Of a stretch of 64,000 nucleotides of DNA, positions 21,143 to 32,825 are shown in pieces. The number at the start of each line of letters is the position of its first letter. Within the stretch, counting starts at the first letter, position 1. The notes beneath the pieces are model-generated. The model ran no database searches, was not told the origin of the DNA, and was given only the letters and a program-made list of their open reading frames with translations. The stretch is taken from positions 124,001 to 188,000 of the forward strand of contig JBBHKE010000144.1 of NCBI GenBank assembly GCA_037447655.1, written 5' to 3'. Both the position numbers and the translations under genes were made by a program. The DNA is from Zygnema cylindricum. Its lineage: Eukaryota > Streptophyta > Zygnematophyceae > Zygnematales > Zygnemataceae.

Positions 21143-22583
21143 GCGATAGCGCCGAACCTCGAAAGAATCTTTAACATTGTCGTACAGAGTTCTTTCCGTA
21201 CATTTTTTTGTACCTTTTTTGAAATTCGTGGGGGCCGGTCGAAAGTCATCCTACGTAACAGAAAGTACAGCTATTTTGGCTGTATTCGAGCAATAATTAG
21301 GACTGTCCTACCCATTTGTACGGAATTAATGTCAACTGTGTGTATCTGGGGGAGGTCACGAAGTCAATCAGAGTTAGAAAGTACATAAAAGTACAGAATA
21401 ATACGGTATCGTACATAATAGTACATTATTTGTCGTTTTTAAGGATAGGTTAATCCGCCCCCAGATTAATGTCCAAAGCCGACTGATGACGTGTCACATA
21501 AAAATCTGCAAGACCGCCTTTCCGCGATGCCGTACTTTTTTGTACTTTTTGAGAAAAAGTTACATGAAAAAATGTAATTTTCGTACACTATTAGTCGTAC
21601 TTTGCTAACAGTGTACTTATTCCGAATTCCGAGCGCCGCCGGACGCTAACCCACAAAACAAAGAAAGTACAGACGGACGGCCGCGCTAAACGACAAAATT
21701 TTTCTAAACGACAAAAAATCGGTTAACACCTCAACGGTAGAAGTTTGACCTCGTAAGCCTACGAGTCGGCGCTGCCACGTGGGAGGATCGTAGGGGTGAC
21801 GACGGGAAGATACGGTAAAGAAAAAGGTAGATAGTGGCGAATCACTAATGATAAGATCTTGTACGAAAAGGTACAGTCATACGGAGGCAAATCAGTGCTG
21901 GAATATACGACAAATTGTACGACAAATTGTGGTCAAGGGCGACAAACCGCCGGCCTAAGAAGTAGGATCTTAACCGACAAGCCTACGGTGCCAGAGGGGA
22001 TGTAGTACGAAACTGTACGAAACTGTACGACATTTATTGGCAAGATTGGACGGTCTTTATGTACGGTTGAAATATGTACTTGTCGTATAAAATCGTACAC
22101 CATCATTGACATTTTCTGCCGCGTTTTCCGTTTCCGGTCCCGGTTTGTCGTTTACCTCAACAACCTACATAGGTATGTCGGTCAAGCTGAAAAAAAAAAG
22201 CGTAGGTTTGTTTATCCGTACAAATACCTTGTCCGTGCAAATACCTACTACCCTAGGTCTATCCACCGACCCACCTAAGTGGTCACCGACATGCCTACGA
22301 GACCTGTCCGTACATATGACAGCTGTCAAATTTTAGTACGTCATTTCTTTCAACGGTTGCCCGACCTTTAATTTTTTTTCCGTTGGCTAACCGCCAAAAC
22401 GAAGAATTCCTCAACCGGAAATTAAGAAAACGACAAAAAATGAGCGGATCTCAAAGCGGATCTAGTACGGAAACGGCCGAACCACTTTCTTGTACGACCG
22501 TACTTTCCGCATGTGATTTGTACGGAACAGCTTTTGGTCTTTTTTCGTCTACGAATCGTCGTAGTGTCGTCTCGGCAGGTGAA

Positions 22584-22690
22584 ACCTCGCACGTGTGAAT
22601 ACCTCGCACGTGTGAAACCGACATGGGGCGGGAGACTTTTTCGCGCGTGTAGTCGCAGGCGCGACACCGTCACTCGCACGTGTGAAACTG
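22584..22690. promoter_or_regulatory. Three CTCGCACGTGTGAA repeats upstream of gene A
   Basis: CTCGCACGTGTGAA occurs at 22586-22599, 22603-22616 and about 22673-22686, 360-465 bp before the gene A ATG. Each contains CACGTG (E-box/G-box, bHLH or bZIP target in many eukaryotes). The first two are 17 bp apart. Confidence 0.45.
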
Positions 22691-23047
22691 ACATTTTGAT
22701 TTGTATTTATATAGAGTCACTCGGTATAGAGAAACAGACCGCGGAATTAAAGGTCGAAAAAGACAAACGTGACTCTTGTCGTCTTTTTTTTCCTTTTTAA
22801 AGCCTTTGTCACATTTTTTTTTTTTAACATTTTTATTTTTTCAAGTGGGTCAATCCTTTACCTGTTTTTTTTTTTTCCTTTTCCTTTTCGGTTCCCTTTT
22901 TTTGGTAATATTCATTCATTTTTGAGTTTTATACTCTTTTTTTGGTTACAATTTTTTTCAAAAAAGAGAGTAAATTTACTGTTTAACTTTCAACCTTTTC
23001 CAAAAAAAAAAGGATTGTTCCTTTTCCTTTTTTATTTATTTAAGGAA

Positions 23048-23129
23048 ATGGCGAACTTTGGCGATTCCTGGAAAGTCTCCATTTCCATTTTTTTTGGACT
23101 ATTTTTTCTTCAAAAGAGTCTCGTTCTCG
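23048..23129 (+). CDS. Gene A exon 1: signal peptide
   Basis: AAATGGCG start context; 27 codons plus one base with a hydrophobic core IFFGLFFLQ, then donor CTCG|GTAAGA. The phase 1 exit joins exon 2 to give Gly-Cys. Confidence 0.85.
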
Positions 23130-25739
23130 GTAAGATTCTGTTTATTTATTTATTTGAATATTTAATTATTTGGGTGTTTCTCAATTGTCAAATTGCATAG
23201 CTAATTTAGGTGTTTATCTTATTACTTCTTATTCCCTTTTTCTTATATTTTTTTTCCTTGTTTTCACTTTCTGTTTTTCATTTTCTCACTTTTTTTTATC
23301 CTTCTCTTCCCCTTTCCTTCTCCTAGTTTCTCGGAATAAAGTACATTTTTGGAAAGCTGTTTCAAAACATTTTTCACTCGTTCACAATTTCTATTTATTA
23401 ATTATGTATTTCCCTTTTTCTTGCTCTTTTTCTTTTTGGGTTAACTTTCCCAAAAAAATGCACGATTTTGCACGCAATAAAGTTCACGGAAAGTCCGAGT
23501 CGAGAAATCACGACTTTAGATTTCACCCTTTTACAAGTTCAATTTATTAATTGTATTTTCTTTTCTTTCTTCTTGTTCTTCTTTTTCTTCTTGTTATCCT
23601 TTTTCTTGTTTGTTTCACTTTCCCAAAGGATGTACTTTTTTGGACGGAGTAAAGTACGTGGGAAGTCCGAGTCAAGACATCGCGACTTTATCGATGGTTA
23701 GTCGAGAAGCTTGTTGTCTCGAATGTCTCCGAATTCAAGATTGTACTTCTTTTAATTTTGGGGTTTCCGGAATCGGTGCAAACAAATGTACTTTAAAAAA
23801 CGAGTCCTGGGGACAGGTTGCGGATCCCAAGTTTTCCTCCGGAGTTTCGAGTGGTAAGAGTTTTCAACTTTTTTTCCCGAAGTCCTCTGCCTCTCTCTCC
23901 CTCTCTCCCTTTCTCCCTCTCTCCCTCTCTCACTTTCCCTTTTCCTCTCCCCCTCTTTTTTTTGTTTGTGACTTTTTTTTATAACGTTAGTTACTAAAAC
24001 TCTACGATCCTTAACCCGTACATAAATTTCATACCAACATCCCATCCATTGATAAAGCCCCAGATTTCAAAACCCTAATTGTCAATACCCAAAATTTCAA
24101 TTCCCAAAATTGCAGGAACATGTACCTTCCTCGAGAATACCGAATTTCTTCTTTTCAATTTGTACACTTATACGAACATTTCAAGCAAAGAAATGTGTTG
24201 TTCGAGATGTGGTACAAATGTTAAATGTGCCGGATTCACATACTACAAGTCGGGCCCCAAAGCGAAACAGTGTCAAGTAAAATACGCGGTGAATAATAAA
24301 GTACCGACGACAAGTATTGTTTCCGGAATTACCGCAGGTACGTGGAAACATTCTGTGACATTTGACATTGTACTGTTAAATATTAGTGAAATGGGAGATT
24401 GTGCAATGGAATCCAAAATTCATGGAAATGGATACTGAAAATTGATTTTTGGTGCAAGCAACGTTGGACATAGCACATTTTACAATGGGCATTTGACATT
24501 GAACATTAAAAACTGAGCGCTGAACATTGGTTATTAGGCATTGGAGATTACACATTGAACATTGAAATCACATTGAAAATGAGCATACAACATTGGGCAG
24601 TGGATTTGGACATTGGACATTGGGGACTGAACGTTAACAATCTACTTTGATAAGTGAACATTTGAATTGGATGTTAGAAATAATTATCACTGAAAATTAA
24701 ACATTGGACATCAAACATTTAACATTAAAATTGAGCACACTGAACATTGAACATCGAACATTTAAAATTCGACATTGGAGATGGACTCTAGACTCGTGAT
24801 TACAAAAACATTTAATGGACCTTGGACATTTGAAATTCTTACAGGATCTTTAGATGGACTTCAACACTGGCTTTCCATACATTCCTTTTGCATCTATCGC
24901 CATACAATTTTTTCATTCGGTGTGTTTTTCATCAAAATTCAATTCTCTATTTTACATTTTGCGGTTTGCATTTTTTTAATGTCTTCTTTTCAACTTTTCA
25001 GGTGGCCAATGTACATTTGAAAATAATGTTGACTATCGTGGATTCGATCTTCAGACCGTGACAAATGTCGCATCAAAACTTGACTGTTGCAACAAATGTA
25101 AAACTACCGCTGGATGTAACGCTTTCAGTTACGCAATTACGGATCCAAAAATGAAAAGCTGCTTTTTAAAATCATCCTCGCTAAATATGGTACCAAATAC
25201 TAATGCGGTTTCCGGACGAATGTCAGGTATAAATCTTTTCTTTTTGATATTGTTTTGTTTTTGGAAATTTTTTTAGCTTTACTTGGGTATCGGGTAGTTT
25301 CATATCGCGATAATTTCGATATTAAATATATTGAATATCGATCGAGCAGATTCCTCGATATATCGTACCGGGACCAACATAAATTATCGCGATATATATC
25401 GCAAAAATTGCATATTCGTACAGTCGGAGTACGGAAAACCGTACGAAAAAGAGTACGGAGAATCGTACGAAAAATCGTACGGGTATTGTTGCCCATTTTT
25501 TAAGAATCTCATATTTGTTCTTAGTCATGTTAGGGTTTCCTAAAGTTTTCAAGGGTTTGTGAACCGTTTTGAGATATCGTGATTTTCAAATTTTGCATTC
25601 GTTGGATTAGTATGGATTGTTTTTTTCATTTTTTCGTTTGCGAATCAGTTTTTCAGTTTTTTTTTGACACAAAAAACATTGACTAAATTTTCCAATGTTG
25701 TGTCTGAATTCAGGTACAACATGTACGGGATTCGCCTAA
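23048..25739 (+). CDS. Gene A: secreted three-PAN/Apple-domain protein (5 exons)
   Basis: Exons 23048-23129 (signal peptide MANFGDSWKVSIS, then IFFGLFFLQKSLVL), 23629-23853 (PAN1), 24116-24337 (PAN2), 25002-25226 (PAN3) and 25714-25739 (G-T-T-C-T-G-F-A-stop). All four introns are GT-AG and phase 1; the spliced frame is 780 nt, 259 residues. Each PAN module has six Cys; in PAN3 they are residues 3, 28, 29, 32, 38 and 53. PAN/Apple folds mediate adhesion to proteins or glycans outside the cell. The gene is divergent from paralogue C and upstream of paralogue B. Symmetric 1-1 exons allow module duplication or swapping without frame damage. Intron 1 holds a partial copy of exon 2. Ligand and cell location are unknown. 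Confidence 0.88.
23449..23526 (+). pseudogene. Partial degenerate copy of gene A exon 2
   Basis: The stretch from ATGCACGATTTTGCACGC to ACGACTTTAGATT aligns with the start of exon 2 (23630-23700), sharing AAGTCCGAGTC and ATCACGACTTTA-like segments. The Cys codon positions are lost and it stops before the CC motif. A third trace, CGGAATAAAGTACATTTTTGG, lies near 23333. Confidence 0.7.
23629..23853 (+). CDS. Gene A exon 2: PAN1 module
   Basis: 75 codons, acceptor CCAAAG, donor GTAAGA, phase 1-1. Blocks CTFLDGVKYVGSPSQDI, REACCLECLRIQDCTSF and KCTLKNESW; closest in layout to the first module of gene B. Confidence 0.9.
23888..23960. repeat. CT-rich tract in gene A intron 2
   Basis: CTCTCTCCCTCTC run on the sense strand shortly after the exon 2 donor. 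Confidence 0.85.
24116..24337 (+). CDS. Gene A exon 3: PAN2 module
   Basis: 74 codons, acceptor TTGCAG, donor GTACGT, phase 1-1. Blocks GTCTFLENTEFLLFN, KEMCCSRC, KCAGFTYYKSGPKAKQC and KYAVNNKVPT, nearly the same as PAN2 of gene C. Confidence 0.92.
24450..24790. repeat. Degenerate ACATTGAACATTGGA repeat in gene A intron 3
   Basis: Dozens of ATTGNACATT-type units of 6-12 bp. The same repeat family occupies 26400-26990 downstream of the gene. Confidence 0.8.
25002..25226 (+). CDS. Gene A exon 4: PAN3 module
   Basis: 75 codons, acceptor TTTTCAG, donor GTATAA, phase 1-1. Blocks GQCTFENNVDYRGFDLQTVT, LDCCNKCKTTAGCNAFSY and SCFLKSSS. Confidence 0.92.
25714..25739 (+). CDS. Gene A exon 5 (short C-terminal Cys exon)
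   Basis: Acceptor TCTGAATTCAG, then 26 nt completing G-T-T-C-T-G-F-A and TAA. The phase fits, and the fourth residue is Cys as in the last exons of B and C. Confidence 0.65.
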
Positions 25740-25798
25740 AAGACAAAAAATGTACTTTGTTTTTGGAGAATTGTACCGGTACTTTTTAACCAGAAATA

Positions 25799-25833
<35 letters not shown>

Positions 25834-26399
25834 ATGTACAAACGATCAGCGATGTTCAACGAAGATCTTTTCTTCTTTTACTAAAGTGAAGTTTTAAGTT
25901 TTATGAAGATATATAGAATGCGCAAAAAGCTGTTGCGTTTGTAGAATACAAAAAAAAAAAAAAAATCTTTGTCTTTTTCATAGTTTATGTCAGAATAGAA
26001 AGGCCTTAAAAAAACATTATACTATTTAGCTTTTTCTTTTCAATGTATTTGAATATAAAAATTATGAAGTTGATAAATGAAATTCCGTCTCTATTTTTTC
26101 TTATTTTCTTTTATTTTGTTTGTATTTGTGAAAATAAACACTTTTGGAAACAATTTGTCAACTATTTTTTCAAGTTGTATACTTGGCGGATGAGATTATT
26201 AGCTTCTATACTTTAATTGTTTCATTTGTTTGGTCATTTCAAAGAAGTGTTTTTTTTTCTTCCTTATTCTTTTCTTTTTGTCTGTGCATGCATTAGTGTA
26301 TTTTAAAAGAATGAGCAAAGATCTTTCATCAATTGGTGAATATTGAACATAACACTTTGGAAAAAGAGAAAAGGAAAATGTGCATAAGAAAAAGTGCAC
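25740..26399. other. Gene A 3' flank, AT-rich
   Basis: Contains (TA)n at 25797-25820 and homopolymers. I see no gene. Confidence 0.6.
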
Positions 26400-26990
26400 A
26401 TTTTATTTCAAATGTCGGCGTTACATATTTGACATTGAACATTGAACGTTTGAAATATAATATTAGGCGTTGAAAACCCAATGATTTCCGCTAGAATTTG
26501 AGAATTTGAAATCGATCAGTAAAAATTGACAGATCGACAATTAACGTCGGATATTTCAAAATTGATTTTGAAAAATAGACACCATAACATGCTTAACCCT
26601 AAATAATAAACATTGGATATTGAAAATTTGATGTTTTAACATACGAAAATGAAAATTATCACATCAAACATTGGATATTAAGGGATTGATGATTAACATT
26701 GGATATTGAAAATTTCACATTGAATGATGGATATTAAACATTGGGTATTGAAAAATTATTGATTGACATTGGATATTAAAAGTTCAAAATTGAAAATTGG
26801 ATATTGAAGTATGGATAATTAACAGTTTACATTGAACATTTAAAATCGATTATTGGACGTTAAAAGACTAACGATTGACGCTAGATACTCGGAACTAAAC
26901 ATTAAACATTGCTTAACATGTGATATTGAAAAAACAATGACACACGTCAGAAATTGAACAATTGACATTAAACTTCCTACAATAACAAAG
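26400..26990. repeat. Degenerate ATTGAAAATTGGATATTG repeat
   Basis: About 590 bp of imperfect ACATTGGATATTGAA units, same family as that in gene A intron 3. Confidence 0.8.
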
Positions 26991-27079
26991 TTATGACTGA
27001 TACTCGACAACCATACTCGACAACCATCATCTGGCAGCAAACAATTGACGGAGAGAGATGGATGGCTATCATTCAATGG

Positions 27080-27550
27080 TCCATCTCCCTCTCCCTCCCA
27101 CTCCTTTTCCCACTCCTCGCCCTCTTCCACTCCGTTTACCCTCTTTGTCTCCCTTTTCCTATCTTTCCTCCATCTCCAATGTGTCCCTTTCCTAACATAA
27201 AGTATGGTTACATTGCCGAATTGGCTAACTGCTGTATGGATGAATCTTCCTTTTGTATCTTTCTCCCTCTCCCTCTCTCTCCCTTGCTCCCTCGCGCTCC
27301 CCCTCTCCTCTTCAGTATCCCTCCCCCTTTCCTCTCCCTCTCCCTCTCTCTCTCTCCCACTCCCTCGCCCTCTCCTTCTCCTCTCCCTATCCCTCTTCCG
27401 CTCCTTTTACCTTTCCTTCTTTTTCTCCCACTCCCATTACCTTACCCTCTTTATCTCCCTCTCCCTGTCTCCCACTCCCGTTTATTTCCTCATTGGCGTA
27501 TAAAAGGGTTTCATTGCCAAATTGATCAACCGTTGTATCGAGAAATATTC
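27080..27550. repeat. CT-rich tracts between copies of a unique 50-bp sequence
   Basis: CTCCCT-type sequence at 27086-27190 and 27260-27485. A segment GGTTACATTGCCGAATTGG...CTGTATGGA at 27207-27240 recurs as GGTTTCATTGCCAAATTGA...TTGTATCGA at 27507-27540, flanking the second tract. Confidence 0.75.
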
Positions 27551-30500
27551 TGATAGGTCCATCATTTTATATCCTTAAAATATTGGTATTTATTCTAATT
27601 CCCTTGCTTTTGTTGTTTTGAGATTTTTTTTTTAAATCGTTGAGATTTTTTTGACATTGGTTGTAAACATGCATTGGCACATGGGTTTTCGACTTGGCTA
27701 GTGTGATGCGCGTCTCTAGTTTTTGTCAATTAACTTCACGATGTTTGAAATCTAGATAAATAATAGTTTTATTGTAAATAAACTTCTCAAACAATGTATC
27801 ATTGTATTGTGGGGTCTTAAATGTTACCTTAAAAGCATTAAACATATAATGGAAGCTAGTTTTAACTTTGGAGTATAAAACGTTTTCTAATGTTGTATAG
27901 CAAACACATTTTGACTATTATTGATATATACCGTTTTTAGGGGTCTCGGTATAATACGTATAATCAATGTATCAATGATAATCACGTGATATCGATATTG
28001 GCATCAACATTGTAGAAGTACATTCTATCATTCATTTGCTGTAATTCCGCACATTTTGTGCAACGTGTGTTAGACTGGAAGCCTAAAAATTTGAAATACC
28101 TTCAAGTTGGAAAACATCACGATCGATTATTGCAATTTCGATATTTATAGGCAAAGGAACTTTTAGCGACCATTTTACGAGTTGTACTAGCCATTTTACC
28201 AACTATTTCCAGTTCATTGGGGTGGATGTTAGTGCGTGTACTTGTTGTTAGTACAACCTTTGTTGGTCATCGATTCTTTTTATTGACAATCATGTTTTGT
28301 ACTTTGATGGTATTACCATCGCGTTTTTGGAAATAGAATCTATCTCTTTCTTCGTCTAATCTAGCACATGCATATCTTGAAATGTCAACTCGCTGACTAC
28401 TATTTTTGAATTTCAGTCCGTTAAATAACGCGTTTTAGGAAGTTGAACGTCCCCACGTAAATAATATAGTATATTCGAGCCCTGCGAAAAGAAAAATGGG
28501 TCATCGTTTTTCATTAGTCATTCGCCAGGGTGGCCACTTATCTCACTACCGTACAGTACCTTGTTTTTCTTGAAATTCAACCCTTCTCGTATTTTTCAGG
28601 AAATTGAACGTCCCTCAAATAATATCAAAATAGTCGAACCCGACGATTTTAATATTATACATTTTCGGCTCTCAAGGTACGGTACGGTACATTACAGTAC
28701 AGTACTGTAAAAAAATAGCGTACGGTCTTGTAACGTACGGTCATTGCGCAATTACAAAATTTTAGCAGGCGAATTGAGAAGATTGTGTGGCTGTGACTTT
28801 GACATTTGCAAAAGACGAGTATGACTTTATTTATGCGGATGAAAATTAACGGAATATTAAACGACAAACAATAATATTCGGGCAACAAAATAGAGTCACC
28901 GACGTTTATCCTCATAACCGACACAGATACTAGCCCCCGTCACAAAACACAACCGACCTATTATGTACGGATATCCTACCTACAGAAATAGCTACTCGAG
29001 AGAAATATGTCAACATCACACCTAATCCACCGACATTATAGGCGTGACTGTCATTTTTTGCAGAAAAAACTCAAAAAAGCGTCAGTCAAGACATTAATTC
29101 ATAGACTCCACCGACACCTACGCACCGACACTAGTAGTCTACTCTGTCACTTAGGGTCCAGGTGGACATCTTAAAAGCCAGATTTTCCGGAACGGATTTT
29201 TGTCCAGGCAAGCATAAAATAATGGTATACCGTATACTGTAAGTTATCCGACAACGACAAATCATTGATATTTATTAAAGGAGTAAAAAACTAAAATTAG
29301 CTCGAGTGTACTGCTGACGTGGTATATTAGTCGTTTGTCTTTTCCAGTCCCTACAGTACAGTATAGTACAGTACAGTAATGTACTGTAGTATTCGTACAA
29401 TGATAGTTTTTGTTTGTTTTTTACTATTTTAGTTCATTTACGGGCCGCTTAAAAAGACTTGTCAGAGAACATGAGTAGTCACGAATCTAACCAGCTTCCG
29501 TACTTTTTCCGAAGATCCGGATCGCCGTCCGATGAAAACGTTATCGGATCTCTTTCCCGCAATTTCTTGCGGACACGTGTACCCTTACTCGTCGCATATA
29601 TCCGCGATTTCCGGAAATAGAAAAGCAGTTATGACTAGCCTCGTGACAGAGTTTTTGAAACGACGCCGTGCGATGGATCCTGGGAAGATACGTGACAGTA
29701 CAGTACAGTAAATTACAGTACATGTACGTACTGTACTAATTGAATAATGGAATGGATGCTGAGAAAGATTCGATGCCGTACCGTCGAATTGTTTGACGTT
29801 TGACGATTGCCAATTTTTTTTTTCCTCCACTCCCAATTTATTTTTCTCCGCCAGTGGACCGAGTGGGTTGTAGGTGGACCGGCACGCTTGGCGTCGCTTG
29901 GTGATTGACTTAGGGTGTGTCCCCATGTACTTGTAACTTAGCGAAATTACTTTGTATTTTAGCGCGGATCCGCCGGACCCGCTGTTCAAGTGTCCCTATG
30001 TCTGTAAGGACGAAATCGTAACTTACGCTTGTGACGATGGCTAGATGTCAGGTAGTGATGCCTATCGCATCACACCATTCCGATAAACAATACGCATTGT
30101 CATAATAACATGTGTTTGACTCAATTTGGTTGAGGTGTTTGATGATGTCACGTGTTACAATTCATCTATGAAAGTTTGAATGAAGGCGATTGTCACGCGT
30201 CTCGTTTGTTGTAATCCTATAGACCCTCAACCATAAGTTCCTATGGCATAGCATCGCAGCTTGTTATCATATCTTATGCATTGGTAGATATAGCATTGCC
30301 GCATCTTATCGACGCATAACTTTTTGCTCCTTCTCCCACCCATCATTTGCCAGTGTATCGCCACGCAATGCCAAGCGATACACAATTCTATCGTACGACA
30401 ATAAAGATGAAGGTTTCGAGGCGTGAATAATAGTAGATTTTCTAACAGTGTTTTGCTATTGTGGGTAAGCAATACCCACAACGATTTTTTCTTTGTCATG

Positions 30501-30590
30501 CCTATTTCCAAAAGAAATCGTTGGCAATAATAATAATAAATGAAATTTATTTAACGTAAAACCTAATTTGGGTTCAAGAAAAAAGTTTTA
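27551..30590. other. Gene-free spacer with GTAC-rich and short direct repeats
   Basis: A direct repeat starting AGGAA(G/A)TTGAACGTCCC and ending AAATAATAT occurs at about 28438-28470 and 28600-28628. Runs of (CAGTA)n occur at 28690-28710, 29350-29385 and 29696-29737, some palindromic. No convincing exon is found. Confidence 0.5.
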
Positions 30591-30596
30591 AGGTCA

Positions 30597-30845
30597 TCTG
30601 AACCACGTAGGCTGGTGGGCGAAAGGCCACCCGCAAGCCGTTGCGTACGGCTTTAGGATTATATGTACGGGTGTACGGTAGTCTTGACAGACGCCATGTG
30701 AAACATCCGAGTCCGCAAATAAGAGGGACAGGTCTGACCTTCCGTACATGTTTACTTTGCCAACTGCCGCCCGGTATAGGCAGGTAATTAACTTGTCGTT
30801 ATCTTCGGTTAGACACGCCCCGTCATAACTACAACCAGAAAGTAA
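30597..30845 (-). CDS. Possible exon of an unidentified Cys-containing protein
   Basis: After acceptor CACTATTTCAG (minus strand) 82 codons are open to a TGA: SGCSYDGACLTEDNDKLI, then TCLYRAAVGKV, and TACGWPFAHQPTWFR at the end. It has five Cys and gene-like codon use. The frame stays open 27 codons further upstream through a hydrophobic stretch but has no ATG. No donor-bearing upstream exon was identified and no family is recognised. Confidence 0.3.
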
Positions 30846-30975
30846 CTGAAATAGTGTGAATAAAACGACAAAAAGGTTTGTCGATTCGCAGTCCAGTATG
30901 ATTTGTGGGTCCCGTAAGTCGGTCAAACTCGTACGGAAGTCGGTTCATCGCCTATCCGCTCCTCATCCTTTTTTA

Positions 30976-31690
30976 TTATTTTTGTCCCAAAAGTTTTTTT
31001 TTCTGCCCGTTTTTGAAAATTTTCACCTCCGATAATTGTTCTGCTAAGATGTGGAAAAATGACAAAATAAACGAATAAAATGCACAAATAGTCAAAGAAA
31101 AATACCCAGAATACATGGGAAGGATATAGTCGGTTACAACTTGGACATTTCCGGAATTCACGCGTAATAAAACGACAAAAATCATCTACTCTACCATCAC
31201 TTCAAGAAAGAAAAAAATATCTTAAAAAAAAAAGTGAATTCGCTAAAGGAAAAAAATAAGCTGTTTGAAAAAATACACGCTGCCAAAATACGTACAAAAT
31301 TCCTTGCAAATTTAGTACGAATAATTTGTGCTTTATAAACCGACATTTTTCGGAGAGCTCAGCTCCACGAAGCAGAAAAAGCCAAAAAGGACAAGCTCAA
31401 TGATTCATCTGGACGCGGAGAATCCATGGGAGCCAATCAGATGCAAGTTCCCCAGGGCTGCAGGAAGAAATAGACGGTAATAAACGATAAACTAAATTCT
31501 GCTAGGATCCGTACTAAACACGTGGAAAGTACTGAATGGACAGAGTCTTAAGATCAGAAGACATGAAAAAAATGTTTCGTACATTTAGTCGCCAGCCGAT
31601 TTTCTTGGCGGCAAAATCCGTTAATGCCGTCTTTAGATACGCCCGGAAAATAGTACAAACGTCGTTTGGCATTTAGGTATCCGTACCGAG
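30976..31690. other. Spacer without a recognised gene
   Basis: A minus-strand frame at 31185-30976 starts MIFVVLLRVNSGNVQ but has no supported partner exon. The rest is AT-rich. Confidence 0.5.
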
Positions 31691-31845
31691 ATGCTGTTTA
31701 ATTGCCACCATCTACATATGTCACAGTCCGTACGTCGAGTCCAGATCGTGCGTCGCCTCTCTAACTTTTTGACACGTGCGAACATTTATCTGTTTTTCCC
31801 GCCTGGGGAAAGGTACATAGGTCGAGCTTCTAGCTTCTGTTCTCT

Positions 31846-32060
31846 CACAAGTTCTCTCTCGCTCTCCCTCGCTCTCTCTCGCTCTCTCCCTCTCTCTCCC
31901 TCTCCTCCCTCTTTCAATTCTCACTCTCTTCTACTCCTCTCTCAGTATCATATTTACATCAATACCGTCTTTCCCTCTCTCTTTTATTTATAACAATTCC
32001 ACACCTCTCCCTTTTTCCAACTCTTTTTACCTTTTTCTTTTTTTCTCTCTCTTCCCCAAT
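31846..32060. repeat. CT-rich tract upstream of gene B
   Basis: CTCTCTCGCTCTCCCT-type sequence on the sense strand, ending about 110 bp before the gene B ATG. Confidence 0.8.
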
Positions 32061-32169
32061 TTTCTCTATTTTTGAGTTTGGCATTCTATATTCTTACCCA
32101 TTTTCAAAAATTTCGGCTTCCTCTCCGTCTTACCTACCAATTTTATTTTGTACTTTTGTCATTTAAAAA

Positions 32170-32248
32170 ATGGAGTTTTCTCTCAATATTCGTTTTGTGG
32201 CTGTACGGACTATTATATTCATCTTGGTTACTGTGGGATCCGTACAAG
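32170..32248 (+). CDS. Gene B exon 1: signal peptide
   Basis: AAAAAATGG start; 26 codons plus one base with hydrophobic TIIFILVTVG; donor GTACAAG|GTGGG, phase 1. Confidence 0.82.
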
Positions 32249-32757
32249 GTGGGTTAGAGAGGAGTCAAAAATAATGAGAGTGGAAAAAGGGAGAGGGAGG
32301 GAAGCGAGAGAGTGAGAAAAAGGGAGAGGGGGAAAAGGGAGAAGGAGGAAAAAGAAGGTGGGAAGCAGGCAAGAAGTTAATAAGGCATAAGGAAAAAAGA
32401 AAGAGTAGGAAAAAAAAGAGAGGTAAAAAAGAGTCAGGGAAAGTAAGCAGTAAGGGAGAATTGAGAAGTGGGATAGAAAAAGAGTGGAGGAAAGAGAGAA
32501 GTGGAAGGAAGGAGAGGAAGAAAGAAGGTTAAGTAAATGTGGACAAGAATAGAGGAGTGAAAAAAGAGAGAGTTAGAGCCAGTTGAGACGGGGAGGAAAT
32601 GCAGGGAAAAAGGTGTGGTGGGGATAATGAAGGTACAAGGGTGAGGAGAGAATAGAGGAAGAGAGATGGCTATACTTTTTTCTCCCAATCTCCTCTGGTT
32701 TCCTCATTTTTCACCTCCCGGCTTTCTCAACGAGTCTGTCCCTCTTCCCACCTCCCG

Positions 32758-32825
<68 letters not shown>

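Larger units (their letters stand above)
20826..23047. promoter_or_regulatory. Shared upstream region of divergent genes C and A
   Basis: 2.2 kb separate the two start codons. No coding exon is recognised. It is unusually rich in GTAC and in CGACAAAA. It contains two TGACGTCA palindromes near gene C and three CACGTG repeats near gene A, described separately. Confidence 0.55.

Noticed and set aside
29541-29989. 134-codon and 60-codon minus-strand frames
   Set aside because: They run over the palindromic CAGTAC repeat, lack splice context and have no recognisable domain.
30976-31185. Minus-strand frame with signal-peptide-like start MIFVVLLRVNSG
   Set aside because: No donor with a phase fitting the exon at 30845 or any PAN exon; phase 1 exit used by all PAN signal exons is absent.
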